Source: Kutzneria buriramensis
Lineage (GTDB): Bacteria; Actinomycetota; Actinomycetes; Mycobacteriales; Pseudonocardiaceae
Assembly: GCF_003387475.1 (NCBI RefSeq)
Contig: NZ_QUNO01000009.1
Coordinates: 124,001-188,000 of the forward strand
Length of the DNA stretch: 64,000 nucleotides
Reading direction: 5' to 3'
Shown here: piece by piece, positions 49,215 to 58,284 of the stretch
Numbering within the stretch: the first letter of the stretch is position 1
How the letters are laid out: each line of letters starts with the position of its first letter
Notes under the pieces: generated by a model
Seen by the model: the letters and a program-made list of their open reading frames with translations, nothing else
What the model was told of the DNA's origin: nothing
Databases searched by the model: none
Program-made: the position numbers and the translations under genes

Positions 49215-49625
49215 GTGGACGAGCTGATCGAGTTCCTTAACCTCCGATACAAGGAAGATGCCGACATCGCCCTGGACGTGCCGAATCAGCGCTGGGAAGC
49301 CACACCCAGCTGGGGTGTCCAGACCTTCTCCGGCAAGGTGGGCCCGTTCAAGATCACGCCCGAGCCGGTCGCCGACAGCTGCCGAATGCCCGGTGCGGCG
49401 GCGCATATGGCACGCCATGATCCTGATCGCGAGTTGCGCGAGGTCATGGCGAAGCGGCGCGTCGTCGAGCACTACGTCGCGACGCGGAGGGCCCTGGCCG
49501 CCGCCGAGGGAACACCCCTTGAGGCCGCGCTGAAGATCAGGCTCGGGGCGTACGAGAACGCGGTGCGGATCCTTGGTGCGGTCTACGCCGACCACGCCGA
49601 CTACCGGATGGAGTGGGCGGCGTGA
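49215..49625 (+). CDS. DUF6221-like phage protein
   Basis: 136 aa. The pattern DELIEFLNLRYKEDADIALD at the start, a W/H-rich middle and RHDPDRELREVMAKRRVVEH in the centre, then the terminal YADHADYRMEWAA fit the small DUF6221-type proteins found in many actinobacterial phages. Function unknown. GTG 49215 follows GGAGGGCC. Its stop overlaps the next start. Confidence 0.7.
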   Translation: MDELIEFLNLRYKEDADIALDVPNQRWEATPSWGVQTFSGKVGPFKITPEPVADSCRMPGAAAHMARHDPDRELREVMAKRRVVEHYVATRRALAAAEGTPLEAALKIRLGAYENAVRILGAVYADHADYRMEWAA

Positions 49626-49825
49626 GCGCCGCAGAGCCCGCGGCGCGGCGCGTCCCGGCCGCGTTGGCGTTGCTGGCCCTGCGCCAGTCCGGCTACGCCA
49701 TCGCGGCGGCGACGTTGCGCTCGTGGGTGTTCCGCGGGCACATCACCCGCACCGACGACGGATACGACCTGGACGAGATCACGTCCTACCTGGACCGACG
49801 CGCCGAGGATGATCACCGTGCTTGA
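49622..49825 (+). CDS. Small helix-turn-helix protein (excisionase/MerR-like)
   Basis: 67 aa. YAIAAATLRSWVFRGHITRT followed by DDGYDLDEITSYLDRR is the winged helix seen in excisionases and small MerR-like phage regulators. GTG start overlaps the upstream stop. Its position at the end of the early operon, just before the late genes, fits a late-gene activator as well as an excisionase. Confidence 0.65.
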   Translation: MSAAEPAARRVPAALALLALRQSGYAIAAATLRSWVFRGHITRTDDGYDLDEITSYLDRRAEDDHRA

Positions 49826-50000
49826 CGTGCAGGTCAGTGGGGTGCAACGCTTTCGGTGGGCGTGAGCTCTGCCCATCGAGCGGCCGGCGGAAGTGCCGAT
49901 GCAGTGTCCGGACGGCCCAGGCGTACACGCCCTGGCCGCCGGCCGTCCCCCTCGATCTCCCCAAGGAAGGGCCCGGCCGCTTACCCCTATCCGGGATCGC

Positions 50001-50039
50001 TCGACCAGGCCGAGGCTCGATCACCCTCGGCCTGGTCGA
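50001..50039 (+). terminator. 15-bp hairpin ending the early operon
   Basis: TCGACCAGGCCGAGG (50001-50015) pairs perfectly with 50025-50039. It lies in the 245-base gap between the early and late genes. I see no credible gene in that gap (49826-50070). Confidence 0.8.
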
Positions 50040-50070
50040 TGTCGAATGCCAGGGCTAGGAGGTGCGGTCC

Positions 50071-50526
50071 GTGCCCCTCCGGCCATGTTTGGACTGCTCG
50101 GCGTTGCACCGCAATAGATCCCGGTGCGATTCCTGCCAGGCTCGATGGGACCGTGCGCACGACGCCGGTCGAGGCTCGGCCACCGAGCGGGGCTACGACG
50201 CGGCCTACCAACGTCTGGCCGGCCAGATTGTGGCCGAGCACCGCGGCCGCTCCGGCGATTGGTGCCCCGGCTGGCAGCGGCCGGCCCACCAGGCCACCGA
50301 CCTCACGGCCGACCACATCGTGCCGCTGGCCGCCGGCGGCAGCAACGAGCAGCACAACCTCGCCGTGCTGTGCCGGTCCTGCAACTCGGCCAAGCGTGAG
50401 CGCCAGGCCGACGGCCAGGCCGAGCCGGCCGGCCAGCCAGCCCGCGCCGGCGGCCAGCGAGCCGGCCCCCGGCGGGCCGACAGCCCGCGACACGCCGGCT
50501 ACGGCGCCCCTCGACGGCACCGGTGA
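50071..50526 (+). CDS. Phage HNH endonuclease adjacent to terminase
   Basis: 151 aa. Zinc cysteines in RPCLDCSALHRNRSRCDSCQ and the HNH core DLTADHIVPLAAGGSNEQHN with LAVLCRSCNSAKRERQ. HNH proteins next to the terminase are typical of cos-type siphophages, where they assist genome cleavage during packaging. GTG 50071 is chosen because AGGAGG lies 8 bases upstream; a GTG at 50062 is inside that site. The C-terminal 45 residues are low-complexity and basic. Confidence 0.87.
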   Translation: MPLRPCLDCSALHRNRSRCDSCQARWDRAHDAGRGSATERGYDAAYQRLAGQIVAEHRGRSGDWCPGWQRPAHQATDLTADHIVPLAAGGSNEQHNLAVLCRSCNSAKRERQADGQAEPAGQPARAGGQRAGPRRADSPRHAGYGAPRRHR

Positions 50527-50762
50527 CGCGGTGTGACACACTGCGGGTGGGCACCCCCCGTGCCGCATACCGGGGGTGGGTATATCTCGCGATGATCCAC
50601 TAGCCCGGACCCGGCCGCCCGCCTCGCGCGTGCACGCTCAAAACTCCCGCTAGATCACCAATTTTTGATCACAGCGGAGCTGATCACCGACCGCAATCGT
50701 CCACAATGGACCCTCGGTCAAGCGTGGCCGAACCGGTGGCCCAAGAGATCCGGGGGGTGGCC
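50527..50762 (+). other. Non-coding segment between HNH and terminase genes, possible cos region
   Basis: 236 bases without a supported gene. It holds CACCCCC (50552-50558) opposite GGGGGTG (50572-50578), the AT-rich GGGTATATCTCGCGATG, an AATTTTTGATCA tract and two TGATCA sites flanking AGCGGAGC. Cos sites often lie here in HK97-type phages. No end sequence can be assigned from the window. Confidence 0.4.
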
Positions 50763-51461
50763 ATGCCAGGCGGACGCCCACCCAAGCCGGTCGAGCAGAA
50801 GGCGGCCGTCGGCCGCTCGGCTGGCCGCGACTCCGGCGGCCGCAAGCTGCCCGAGACGGTCGTCGAGCTGCCCACCGCCGAGGGTGTGCCGGATCCGCCG
50901 GCCGACCTGGTCACCTCGGACAAGGCGACGCTGTGCTCGTTCGCCCGGACCAGTCCGCTCGACGAGGACGAGTCCGGCCTGGATTCCCCGGACGCCGCGC
51001 GGTGGCGGCCGCCGCCCGGCGAGGCACCGCTGCCGCGCTGCGAGATCTGCGAGGCCGACATCGGCGCCACCGCGTGGCGCGAGCTGTGGACGCAGGGCAA
51101 GACCTGGCTGTCGATGCAGCGCGACCGGCACATCATCGTCCGGCTGTGCCGCGCCTACGTCGAAGAGGCCCACCTGCGGTCGGCGCTGGACGAGGACGGC
51201 CCGTTCGTGAAGGGCCAGCGCGGCGGCCTGGTCGCGCACCCGGCCGTGTCGATGCTGCGCACGCTGGAAGTGCAGATCACGAAGTGGGAGGGGCTCTGTG
51301 GGTTCAACCCCTCCGACGGCGGCCGGCTCGGCATCAAGGTCGGCAAGCGCGGCGCGACGCCGCTCGAAGAGCTCCTCGCCCGGCGCGCGGAGGCCCGCGG
51401 TCAACGCGGTGGCACTGCCCAGCGTGCTGCCCGCCCGAAGCGGCCTGCGAGCGGCAACTGA
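50763..51461 (+). CDS. terS: Phage terminase small subunit (P27 family)
   Basis: 232 aa. MPGGRPPKP is the standard start of P27-type small subunits, and HPAVSMLRTLEVQITKWEGL followed by CGFNPSDGGRLGIK is their conserved C-terminal part. TerS recognises the phage DNA for packaging. An extra PRCEICEADIGATAWRELW segment (about residue 85) adds a CxxC pair not usual in the family. ATG 50763 follows GGGGGG and the family start. It overlaps the large subunit gene by about 50 bases. Confidence 0.88.
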   Translation: MPGGRPPKPVEQKAAVGRSAGRDSGGRKLPETVVELPTAEGVPDPPADLVTSDKATLCSFARTSPLDEDESGLDSPDAARWRPPPGEAPLPRCEICEADIGATAWRELWTQGKTWLSMQRDRHIIVRLCRAYVEEAHLRSALDEDGPFVKGQRGGLVAHPAVSMLRTLEVQITKWEGLCGFNPSDGGRLGIKVGKRGATPLEELLARRAEARGQRGGTAQRAARPKRPASGN

Positions 51462-53088
51462 CATCGGTGACGGGGTCCGGCTGCCGCGCGGTTCGCCGCC
51501 GCGGTGGCCGGCCCGGCTCCCACGCGGGCCGGAACTGTGGGAGCCGGCACAGACCCGGTGGAACGAGACCACCACCGATGGCCTGTTCACCTGCGACCTG
51601 ATCCAGACCTACATCCGGCTGACCAAGGGCCCGCTGGCGGGCCAGCCGATGCGGTTGCGGATGTGGCAGGGCGACCTGGTCTGCGACATGCTGCGCCTGG
51701 ACGAGCACGGCCGGCGCGTCTACTGGACGTACCTGGTCCTGTTGCCCAGAAAGAACAGCAAGTCGTTGCTCGGGTCCGGCCTGGCCATCGACGGGCTGCT
51801 GGACGAGCCCGGCGCCGAGGTCTACTCGTGCGCCGCGGACAAGGACCAGGCCAAGATCGTGTTCGGCGAGGTCCGCAAGGCCGTCGAGGCCAGCGCGGAC
51901 CTGGACGCCAAGCAGGGCGGCCTGTTCAAGTGCTACAAGGACGCCATCGAGTACCCCGCCGGCGGGAGCGTCTACAAGGCACTGTCATCTGAGGCGTTCA
52001 CCAAGGAGGGTCTCAACCCGTCACGGGTGCTGTTCGACGAGCTGCACGCACAGCCCAACTGGGAACTGTGGAACGTGATGAACCAGGGCTCCGACACCCG
52101 CGAGCAGCCCCTGATCGTCGCGATCTCCACGTTCGGCGTGATGACCGACACGACCGGCAAGACCTCGGTGTGCAAGGCCCAGCACGACTACGCCGAGCAG
52201 ATCCGCACCGGCGAGGTCTCTGACGCCCGCTACGGCGCCCGGATCTACGCCACCAACCAGCACCAGCGCGGATTCAACCACCGCGACCCGCGGTTCTGGG
52301 CGGCGGCCAACCCCGCGCTGGGTGACTTCCTGCACGCGGACAAGATGGACGCGGCCTGCAAGAAGATGCCGCAGGCCGATTTCCAGACCAAGAGATTGAA
52401 CATCTGGGTCAACAGCATGTTGCCCTGGCTGCCGGATGGCGCCTGGGACCGGCTGATCGACACCGAGCGGGTGATCGCCGACGGCGACGAGGTCGTGCTG
52501 GCTTTCGACGGCTCGTACAACAACGACTCCACCGGCCTGACCGTGGTCGGCTGCCCGAGGACCGTCGACCGCGCCGGCGCGCTGCTGGAAGTCCCGACCA
52601 AGCCGCACATCGACGTTGTGGCGTTGTGGGAGAAGCCGGCCGAGGGAACCCCGGACTTCGATCCGGACTGGACGGTGCCGATCCTGGAAGTCGAGGACAC
52701 GATCCGGGCGGCGTGCAAGCGATGGCAGGTCCGCGAGATCGTCGTCGACCCGGCACGGTTCGCTCGCTCCTACCAGATCCTCGAAGGCGAGGGCCTGCCC
52801 GTCGTGGAGTACCCGCAGTCGCCGGCGCGGATGATCCCGGCCACGCAACGGTTCTACGAAGGTGTCACGAACCGGTCGTTCACGCAGTCCGGTGACGCCC
52901 GGCTCAAGCGGCACATCGGCAACGCCGTGCTGAAGATGTCCAGCCGCGGCGGCCAAGTCGCCAAGGCAACCAAGAACAGTCCCAACAAGATCGACCTCGG
53001 GGTGTGCGCGATCATGGGCCTGGACCGTGCGTGCCAGGTTCCCGAACGCAAGCCCGAGGTGAACTTCATTGCCTGGGACGAGCTGTAG
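51409..53088 (+). CDS. terL: Phage terminase large subunit
   Basis: About 559 aa. ATPase: Walker A variant LLPRKNSKS (P113-S119), Walker B RVLFDELHAQ (D210, E211). C-terminal nuclease: VLAFDGSYNNDSTGL, VDPARFARS and KIDLGVCAIMGLDRA, supplying the acidic residues that cut DNA. It drives DNA packaging with TerS and the portal. The exact start is uncertain; GTG 51409, overlapping terS, is preferred, and further GTG codons lie within the next 20 residues. Confidence 0.92.
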   Translation: MALPSVLPARSGLRAATDIGDGVRLPRGSPPRWPARLPRGPELWEPAQTRWNETTTDGLFTCDLIQTYIRLTKGPLAGQPMRLRMWQGDLVCDMLRLDEHGRRVYWTYLVLLPRKNSKSLLGSGLAIDGLLDEPGAEVYSCAADKDQAKIVFGEVRKAVEASADLDAKQGGLFKCYKDAIEYPAGGSVYKALSSEAFTKEGLNPSRVLFDELHAQPNWELWNVMNQGSDTREQPLIVAISTFGVMTDTTGKTSVCKAQHDYAEQIRTGEVSDARYGARIYATNQHQRGFNHRDPRFWAAANPALGDFLHADKMDAACKKMPQADFQTKRLNIWVNSMLPWLPDGAWDRLIDTERVIADGDEVVLAFDGSYNNDSTGLTVVGCPRTVDRAGALLEVPTKPHIDVVALWEKPAEGTPDFDPDWTVPILEVEDTIRAACKRWQVREIVVDPARFARSYQILEGEGLPVVEYPQSPARMIPATQRFYEGVTNRSFTQSGDARLKRHIGNAVLKMSSRGGQVAKATKNSPNKIDLGVCAIMGLDRACQVPERKPEVNFIAWDEL

Positions 53089-53101
53089 AAGGGAATCCCC
53101 G

Positions 53102-53449
53102 ATGACCCCCAACCCCGCAACCCCGCCGCCGAGCATCGTGAACTACAAGCTCAGTGACGGCGACGTCTCCGCGATCGCCGCCCAGCTGCCGCGCGACACC
53201 GGCGGCGTGCTCCGCAACCAGGTGCTCGCCGGCGACGTCTACCCGGCGATGGTGGTGCGCACGTTCGACCCGAGCGTGACGACGTCGAATCTGCAGGTGT
53301 TCCTCGACGGGAACTGCACTTTCTGGGCGACCTCGCGTGTCGAGGGAACCGTGCCGGGCACCTGGTCCCGGCCGGCGGCCGGCCCGACCGCGCCGGCGCC
53401 GGACAACAGCCCCGACGCCGTGCTCGCGCGCTACCGCGAAGGCCAGTAG
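53102..53449 (+). CDS. Small phage protein between terminase and portal
   Basis: 115 aa, not recognised. Beta-rich core (GDVYPAMVVRTFDPSVTTSN, LQVFLDGNCTFWATSRVEGT) and a disordered Pro/Ala end. ATG 53102 has AAGGGA upstream. Part of the late operon, 13 bases after terL; possibly a minor structural protein. Confidence 0.65.
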   Translation: MTPNPATPPPSIVNYKLSDGDVSAIAAQLPRDTGGVLRNQVLAGDVYPAMVVRTFDPSVTTSNLQVFLDGNCTFWATSRVEGTVPGTWSRPAAGPTAPAPDNSPDAVLARYREGQ

Positions 53450-53451
53450 CC

Positions 53452-53934
53452 GTGAGCAGCACACCGAGCGGCGCTGGCCCTCGAGTTCGGATCGTCAGCG
53501 AGGGCCTGGCCGCCGATCAGGTCCAGGTCCTCGTCGACGACGTGCCGCTGACCAACGTCACCCGGGTGACCTGGACGGCGGCCGCCGGCGACTACACGCG
53601 GGCGACGCTGGAGCTCGTCGACGTTGACCTGGACGCGCAGCAGGCCGACGTGATCGCGCTGCTGCGGCCGGTCGGGGCCGAGCCGGCGCCGGCGGTCGTC
53701 GAGCTCGCCGAGCTCGCGCGGGTGCAGGCCCGTCCGGGGGACGTGTTCATCGTGACCGTCCCGGCTGAGATCGACATGGAGCAGGCGGCGCGGCTGCGGG
53801 AGTGGTTCAGCGCCTGGGTCCCCGGTCACGAGGTCGGGGTGCTCTTCGGCGGCATCAAGGCCTCGCTCATCCGCCGCGAGCACGTCGCCGACCTCGACGA
53901 ACACACCGCCGCCGCGCTCGACGCCGGCGCATAA
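53452..53934 (+). CDS. Hypothetical late-operon phage protein
   Basis: 160 aa, GTG start two bases after the upstream stop. N-terminal half is beta-rich (VQVLVDDVPLTNVTRVTWTA, YTRATLELVDVDLDAQQADV); the second half contains PGDVFIVTVPAEIDMEQAAR and a GHEVGVLFGGIKASLIRREH strand-helix. No known family. Confidence 0.6.
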   Translation: MSSTPSGAGPRVRIVSEGLAADQVQVLVDDVPLTNVTRVTWTAAAGDYTRATLELVDVDLDAQQADVIALLRPVGAEPAPAVVELAELARVQARPGDVFIVTVPAEIDMEQAARLREWFSAWVPGHEVGVLFGGIKASLIRREHVADLDEHTAAALDAGA

Positions 53935-53955
53935 GGGAAGCGGAAAGGGGTGGCC

Positions 53956-54249
53956 ATGGACGAGGACCCGACGACCGCGGCCGGCCGCCGGCGCGGCACC
54001 GTGCTGTCGACCGTCGTCGAGCTCGCCGGTCTGGCCGCGTTCGTCGCGGCCGGCTGGCTGATCGCGCCATGGCTCGGGCTGGTCGTGGCCGGCTGTGCGC
54101 TGCTGCTGATCGGGCAGGCCCTCGACGGCGCGATCGTGCCGTCGCCGGCGGCCGTCTGGGCCCGGATCCCCTGGGCGACGCTGGGCGGCTGGCTGCGGCG
54201 TAAGCCGGCCGCGCCGGCAGCCGAGCCGGCTGGGGTGGCCACGTCGTGA
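53956..54249 (+). CDS. Small two-pass membrane protein
   Basis: 97 aa. Two adjacent hydrophobic helices (STVVELAGLAAFVAAGWLIA and LGLVVAGCALLLIGQAL) between a short acidic N terminus and a basic, Ala/Pro-rich end. Small membrane proteins are common just before the portal gene in actinophages; role unknown. Stop overlaps the portal start. Confidence 0.65.
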   Translation: MDEDPTTAAGRRRGTVLSTVVELAGLAAFVAAGWLIAPWLGLVVAGCALLLIGQALDGAIVPSPAAVWARIPWATLGGWLRRKPAAPAAEPAGVATS

Positions 54250-55526
54250 CGATCGTCCGCCGCGCGTTCTCCCGGCCGGCCGGCGAGCAGCGCGTCTACC
54301 TGCCCTCGGGCGCCGGCGACCCGTGGGCGATCCCGTCCAACGGCTCGCTGGCGGCCTACACCTCATCCGGGGTGCCGGTCACCGAGGACACCGCGATGCA
54401 GCTCGGCGCGGTGTGGGCGTGCGTCCGGATCCTGTCCACCGCGCTGGCCGGGCTGCCGCTGGACGCGGTACGGATGATGGACGTCGACGGCTACCAGATC
54501 CGCAAGACCATCGAGCCGCCCCCGATCATCGTTTCCGATCCGTTCGGCGGCGCGAACAACGTGCGATTCCCGAGTCGTCGCAAGGGGTTCGCGCAGATGA
54601 TGGTCAGCCTGTTGTTGCGTGGCAACGCCTACGCGCTGATCACCGCACGGGACTACCTGCTGCGGCCGGTCCGGATGCAGGTGCTGCACCCCGACCGGGT
54701 CGGTGTCGGCCTGGACGACGACGGCGGCAAGACCTTCAAGATCAACCGCCAGGATGTGCCGGCGGAGAACATGGTCCACCTGGTTGGCATGTGTATGCCC
54801 GAGTCGCCGGTGGGCATGTCGGTGATCACCGCGCTACGCGAGGCGATCGGGCTCGGCCTGGCCGCACAGGAGTTCGGCGCCAGGTTCTTCGGGCGCGGCA
54901 GCCACATGTCCGGCATCGTCGAGGTGCCCGGCGACCTGGACAACGACCGCGCGCGGCAGCTCAAGGAGCGCATGGAGAGCCGGCACGCCGGCCTGTCCAA
55001 CTCGCACACCCTGGGAATCCTCACCGGTGGCGCGACGTTCAAGCCAATCTCGATCAGCCCCGAGGACGCCCAGTTCCTCGGCACGCGGGCCGCGCAAAAC
55101 CTCGACATGGCCATGGTGTTCGGGGTGCCCCCGCACATGCTCGGCCAGGTCGACCGCACCACCAGCTGGGGCACCGGCATCGAGCAGCAGAGCCTGGGGT
55201 TCCTCAAGTACACGTTGTCCGACTGGGTGGGCGGGTTCGAGGACGCGTGGAGCGCGATGTTGCCGCGGCCGCAGGTGTCCAAGTTCAACCTGGACGCTCT
55301 ACTTCGGACGGACACTGCGGGCCGGTTCGCGGTGTACACGCAGGCCCGCAACATCGCCGCGCTGACCATCGACGAGATCCGCGCGAAGGAAGACATGCCG
55401 CCGTTGCCGGGTGGCAAGGGCGCCGACCCGTTCGCGCCGCTCAACTCGGCGCACACCGACACCCCCGCGGTCGACCCTGGGTCTGCGACCCCGAAGTCGG
55501 CGGCAGAGTCCGGAATGGAGCCGTGA
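54246..55526 (+). CDS. HK97-family portal protein
   Basis: 426 aa. Typical segments: AMQLGAVWACVRILSTALAG, LLLRGNAYALITARDYLLRP, SPVGMSVITALREAIGLGLA and FGVPPHMLGQVDRTTSWGTG followed by EQQSLGFLKYTL. It forms the dodecameric channel at the capsid vertex for DNA entry and exit. GTG start overlaps the preceding gene (GTGA) and its stop overlaps the protease start. The C-terminal 30 residues are Pro/Ala-rich. Confidence 0.95.
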   Translation: MTIVRRAFSRPAGEQRVYLPSGAGDPWAIPSNGSLAAYTSSGVPVTEDTAMQLGAVWACVRILSTALAGLPLDAVRMMDVDGYQIRKTIEPPPIIVSDPFGGANNVRFPSRRKGFAQMMVSLLLRGNAYALITARDYLLRPVRMQVLHPDRVGVGLDDDGGKTFKINRQDVPAENMVHLVGMCMPESPVGMSVITALREAIGLGLAAQEFGARFFGRGSHMSGIVEVPGDLDNDRARQLKERMESRHAGLSNSHTLGILTGGATFKPISISPEDAQFLGTRAAQNLDMAMVFGVPPHMLGQVDRTTSWGTGIEQQSLGFLKYTLSDWVGGFEDAWSAMLPRPQVSKFNLDALLRTDTAGRFAVYTQARNIAALTIDEIRAKEDMPPLPGGKGADPFAPLNSAHTDTPAVDPGSATPKSAAESGMEP

Positions 55527-56257
55527 TGACCACCGATCTGAGCCAGCGCGCGGAGACGCCGCGCGTCGTCGAGCGGCGGTCGATGCCGTTCCGGGGTGTC
55601 GAGCTCCGCGCCAAGCCCGACGGCACTGGCGGAGAGACGCTCGCGTTCACCGGCTACGCCTCGGTGACCGAGACCCCCTACGAGATGTACGACTGGCTGG
55701 GCCCGTTCACCGAGGTCATGCGCGCCGGCGCGTTCAAGAAGACGCTCAACGACGGCGCGGACGTCCCGTTCCTGATCAACCACGGCGGCACCACGCTGGC
55801 CCGCACCAAGTCCGGCACGCTGCGGCTGTCCGAGGACGACACCGGCCTGTACACCGAGGCCGACCTGGACCCGGCGTCGCCGCCGGTGCAGACGCTGCGC
55901 TCGGCGATGCAGCGCGGCGACATGGACGAGATGTCGTTCGCGTTCTGGATCGTCCGGTCGCAGTGGAGCCCGGACTTCGAGCAGCGTGACGTGCTGGAAG
56001 TGAACCTGAACAAGGGCGACGTCAGCGTCGTGAACTACGGCGCGAACCCGGCCACCGCCGGCGCCCATCTCAACGCCCGCGAGCTCGGCGCCCGCCTGGC
56101 CCAGCTCGACGAGCGCGACCGGCGCGAGGTCTACGAGCGCCTGGCCGCCGAGTTCGCGCCGGCGGCGGCCGCCGCCGAGGCCGAGGCCGCGCCGGCCGGC
56201 CGCGGGAACCTTGGCCTGTACCTCGCCCGCGCCCAGGCCATCGGTCTGGGCGCCTAG
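55526..56257 (+). CDS. HK97-family prohead protease
   Basis: 243 aa. The serine-protease core is clear: FTGYASVTETPYEMYDWLGP, the catalytic histidine in FLINHGGT (H86), and DMDEMSFAFWI with the catalytic serine S137, followed by DVSVVNYGANPATAGAHLNA. It trims the capsid protein's N-terminal scaffold during maturation. The C-terminal Ala/Glu-rich tail may serve as a packaging signal. ATG 55526 overlaps the portal stop (TGATG). Confidence 0.93.
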   Translation: MTTDLSQRAETPRVVERRSMPFRGVELRAKPDGTGGETLAFTGYASVTETPYEMYDWLGPFTEVMRAGAFKKTLNDGADVPFLINHGGTTLARTKSGTLRLSEDDTGLYTEADLDPASPPVQTLRSAMQRGDMDEMSFAFWIVRSQWSPDFEQRDVLEVNLNKGDVSVVNYGANPATAGAHLNARELGARLAQLDERDRREVYERLAAEFAPAAAAAEAEAAPAGRGNLGLYLARAQAIGLGA

Positions 56258-56276
56258 CACACACCCCTGACAACTT

Positions 56277-56302
56277 CCCCGGCCGCCGATAGCGGCGCGG
56301 GG
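56277..56302 (+). terminator. Imperfect hairpin between protease and capsid genes
   Basis: CCCCGGCCGC (56277-56286) can pair with GCGGCGCGGGG (56292-56302) with one bulge. The 211-base gap before the capsid gene otherwise holds Pro-codon-like repeats (ACGCCGGACCC twice) and no supported gene. The hairpin could protect or boost the capsid transcript. Confidence 0.4.
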
Positions 56303-56468
56303 TATTTGGCCTGCCCGGCGGCCGCGCCGGAGCCGACGCCGGACCCCACGCCGGACCCGCTCCCTCGAGTTCATGGGGCGGGCACCACCTGGGGCACCAC
56401 CTCGGCCACCACCCGAACCCGCGTGCAGGCACACCGCGAGCAACCAATCCCAGAGAGGGGAGCCTGGA

Positions 56469-57848
56469 ATGTCCAGGACACTGGTCCAGACCCTCGTCGA
56501 GCGGCGTGCCGAGAAGCGAGGCAAGCTCGACGAACTACTGCGCACGCCGGTCGCCGAAGAGCGCGACCTCACCCAGCAGGAGCGCGAGACGTTCGACGCG
56601 ATCGCCGCGGAGATCGGCGAGATCGACGAGCGAGTCGCCGAGCTGTCCGACCTGGTCGTGCGCGACGAGCAGGCCGCCGAGGTGTCCCGCCGCGTGGTCG
56701 GCGGCACCCAGGTCATCCGCGAGCCCGAGGTCTACCGCAAGGGCCCGCACGGCCGCTCGTTCATCCGCGACATGTGGAACGCCCGCCAGAAGGGCGACCG
56801 TGACGCGCACGAGCGGTTGCAGCGCAACAACAAGATGCGCGCCGACGCGCTGGAGCGGCTGGCAGTCCAGGACGGGCAGCTGCCCGAGCAGCGCGCGATC
56901 TCCACCACCGGCGGCGCCGGCGGCGAGCTCGTTCCGCCGCTGTGGCTGGAGCAGGAGTTCATCAAGTTCGTCCGCCCGGGACGGATCACGGCGAACCTGT
57001 GCCACGCCTCCGAGCTGCCGATGGGCACCGACCAGATCAACATCCCGAAGATCCTGACCGGTACCGCGACCGCGCCGCAGGCCTCCCAGAACACCGGCGT
57101 GCAGCAGACCGACCTGACCACCGGTTCGGTGTCCAGCCCGGTCGTCACGATCGCCGGCGGCCAGGTGGTGGCGCTTCAGCTGATCGAGCAGTCACCGCTG
57201 AACATCGACGAGATCGTTCTGAGTGATCTCGCCGCGGATTACGCGAAGCAGTTGAACACGCAGGTGATCTCCGGTTCGGGCACCGGCGGCACCATGACCG
57301 GGATCCTGACCCTGTCGGGCACCCAGTCGGTGGCCTGGACGCAGGCCACGCCGGCGCTGGGCGGCGCCGGCGGCCTGTACTCGAAGCTGGGCAACGGGAT
57401 CCAGCTCATTCACACCTCGCGGTTCCTGCCGCCGACGGCGATCCTGATGCACCCGCGCCGGTGGGCCTGGGCCGAGACGCAGTCCGACAGCCAGGGCCGG
57501 CCGCTGGTCGTGCCGCTCGCCGGCGGACCGCTCAATGTGCTGGCCAACCTCGACGAGCAGGTCTCCCAGGGCCTGGTCGGGTCGATGCTGGGTCTGCCGG
57601 TCTACGTCGACCCGCTGCTGCCGGTCAACCTGGGCGCGGGCACCAACCAGGACGAGATCGTGGCCGCCAAGATGGACGACCTGTGGCTGTGGGAGGGCCA
57701 AATCAAGGCCGAGGCGTTCGCCCAGACCTACGCGCAGAACATGAGCGTGTTCGTGCGGCTGTACAACTACGCGTCGTTCCAGCCGGGCCGCTACCCGCAG
57801 AGCATCGCCAGCATCACCGGCACCGGCGCGGTCACCCCCGTGTTCTGA
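56469..57848 (+). CDS. HK97-family major capsid protein
   Basis: 459 aa. An N-terminal coiled-coil delta domain (residues 1-115, LVERRAEKRGKLDELLRTPV, EIGEIDERVAELSDLVV) is followed, from ISTTGGAGGELVPPLWLEQE, by the HK97 capsid fold with P- and A-domain patterns (VALQLIEQSPLNIDEIVLSD, PPTAILMHPRRWAWAET, AQTYAQNMSVFVRLYNYASF). The delta domain serves as an internal scaffold removed by the protease. ATG 56469 follows GAGAGGGGA. Confidence 0.95.
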   Translation: MSRTLVQTLVERRAEKRGKLDELLRTPVAEERDLTQQERETFDAIAAEIGEIDERVAELSDLVVRDEQAAEVSRRVVGGTQVIREPEVYRKGPHGRSFIRDMWNARQKGDRDAHERLQRNNKMRADALERLAVQDGQLPEQRAISTTGGAGGELVPPLWLEQEFIKFVRPGRITANLCHASELPMGTDQINIPKILTGTATAPQASQNTGVQQTDLTTGSVSSPVVTIAGGQVVALQLIEQSPLNIDEIVLSDLAADYAKQLNTQVISGSGTGGTMTGILTLSGTQSVAWTQATPALGGAGGLYSKLGNGIQLIHTSRFLPPTAILMHPRRWAWAETQSDSQGRPLVVPLAGGPLNVLANLDEQVSQGLVGSMLGLPVYVDPLLPVNLGAGTNQDEIVAAKMDDLWLWEGQIKAEAFAQTYAQNMSVFVRLYNYASFQPGRYPQSIASITGTGAVTPVF

Positions 57849-57924
57849 CCACCCCCCACCGTCCGGCGGCCCGTCTGCGGGGTCGGGCCGCCGGACCCCC
57901 TTACCTGGCAAGGAGAGTCAGCAC

Positions 57925-58266
57925 ATGGCCGCAACCATCGTCGCCTCGGCGGCACGCACCGTCACCGGCGCCTCGGGCGCGATCCCGATCGGATCCGGCC
58001 CGTCGACCGTCGAGCTGGAGCTGGAAGTCACCGCGGCGTCGGGCACCTCCCCGACGCTGGTACTGGGCGTCCAGTGGTCCGACGACGGCGTGAACTTCGG
58101 CAACAACGACGGCAGCGCGGACGCGTTCGCCTCCGTCAACGCGGTCGGCAACGTCGTCAAGAACGTGCCGGTCCGCGCCCCCTACATGCAGATCACCTGG
58201 ACGATCGGCGGCACCAGCCCCTCGTTCACCTTCGCGGTGCTCGACGCCACGTCGAACGCCATCTGA
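57925..58266 (+). CDS. Small beta-rich head protein (possible decoration protein)
   Basis: 113 aa directly after the capsid gene with AAGGAG upstream. Beta-rich, Ser/Thr/Gly-rich (SGPSTVELELEVTAASGTSP, MQITWTIGGTSPSFTFAVLD), no cysteine. Position and composition suggest a head decoration or minor head protein; homology is not established. Confidence 0.7.
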   Translation: MAATIVASAARTVTGASGAIPIGSGPSTVELELEVTAASGTSPTLVLGVQWSDDGVNFGNNDGSADAFASVNAVGNVVKNVPVRAPYMQITWTIGGTSPSFTFAVLDATSNAI

Positions 58267-58284
58267 CCAGGAAGGACAGTCGAC

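Noticed and set aside
49826-50070. Small ORF (about 78 codons) in the gap before the late HNH gene
   Set aside because: No start signal; it runs through the perfect terminator hairpin at 50001-50039 and has no domain character.
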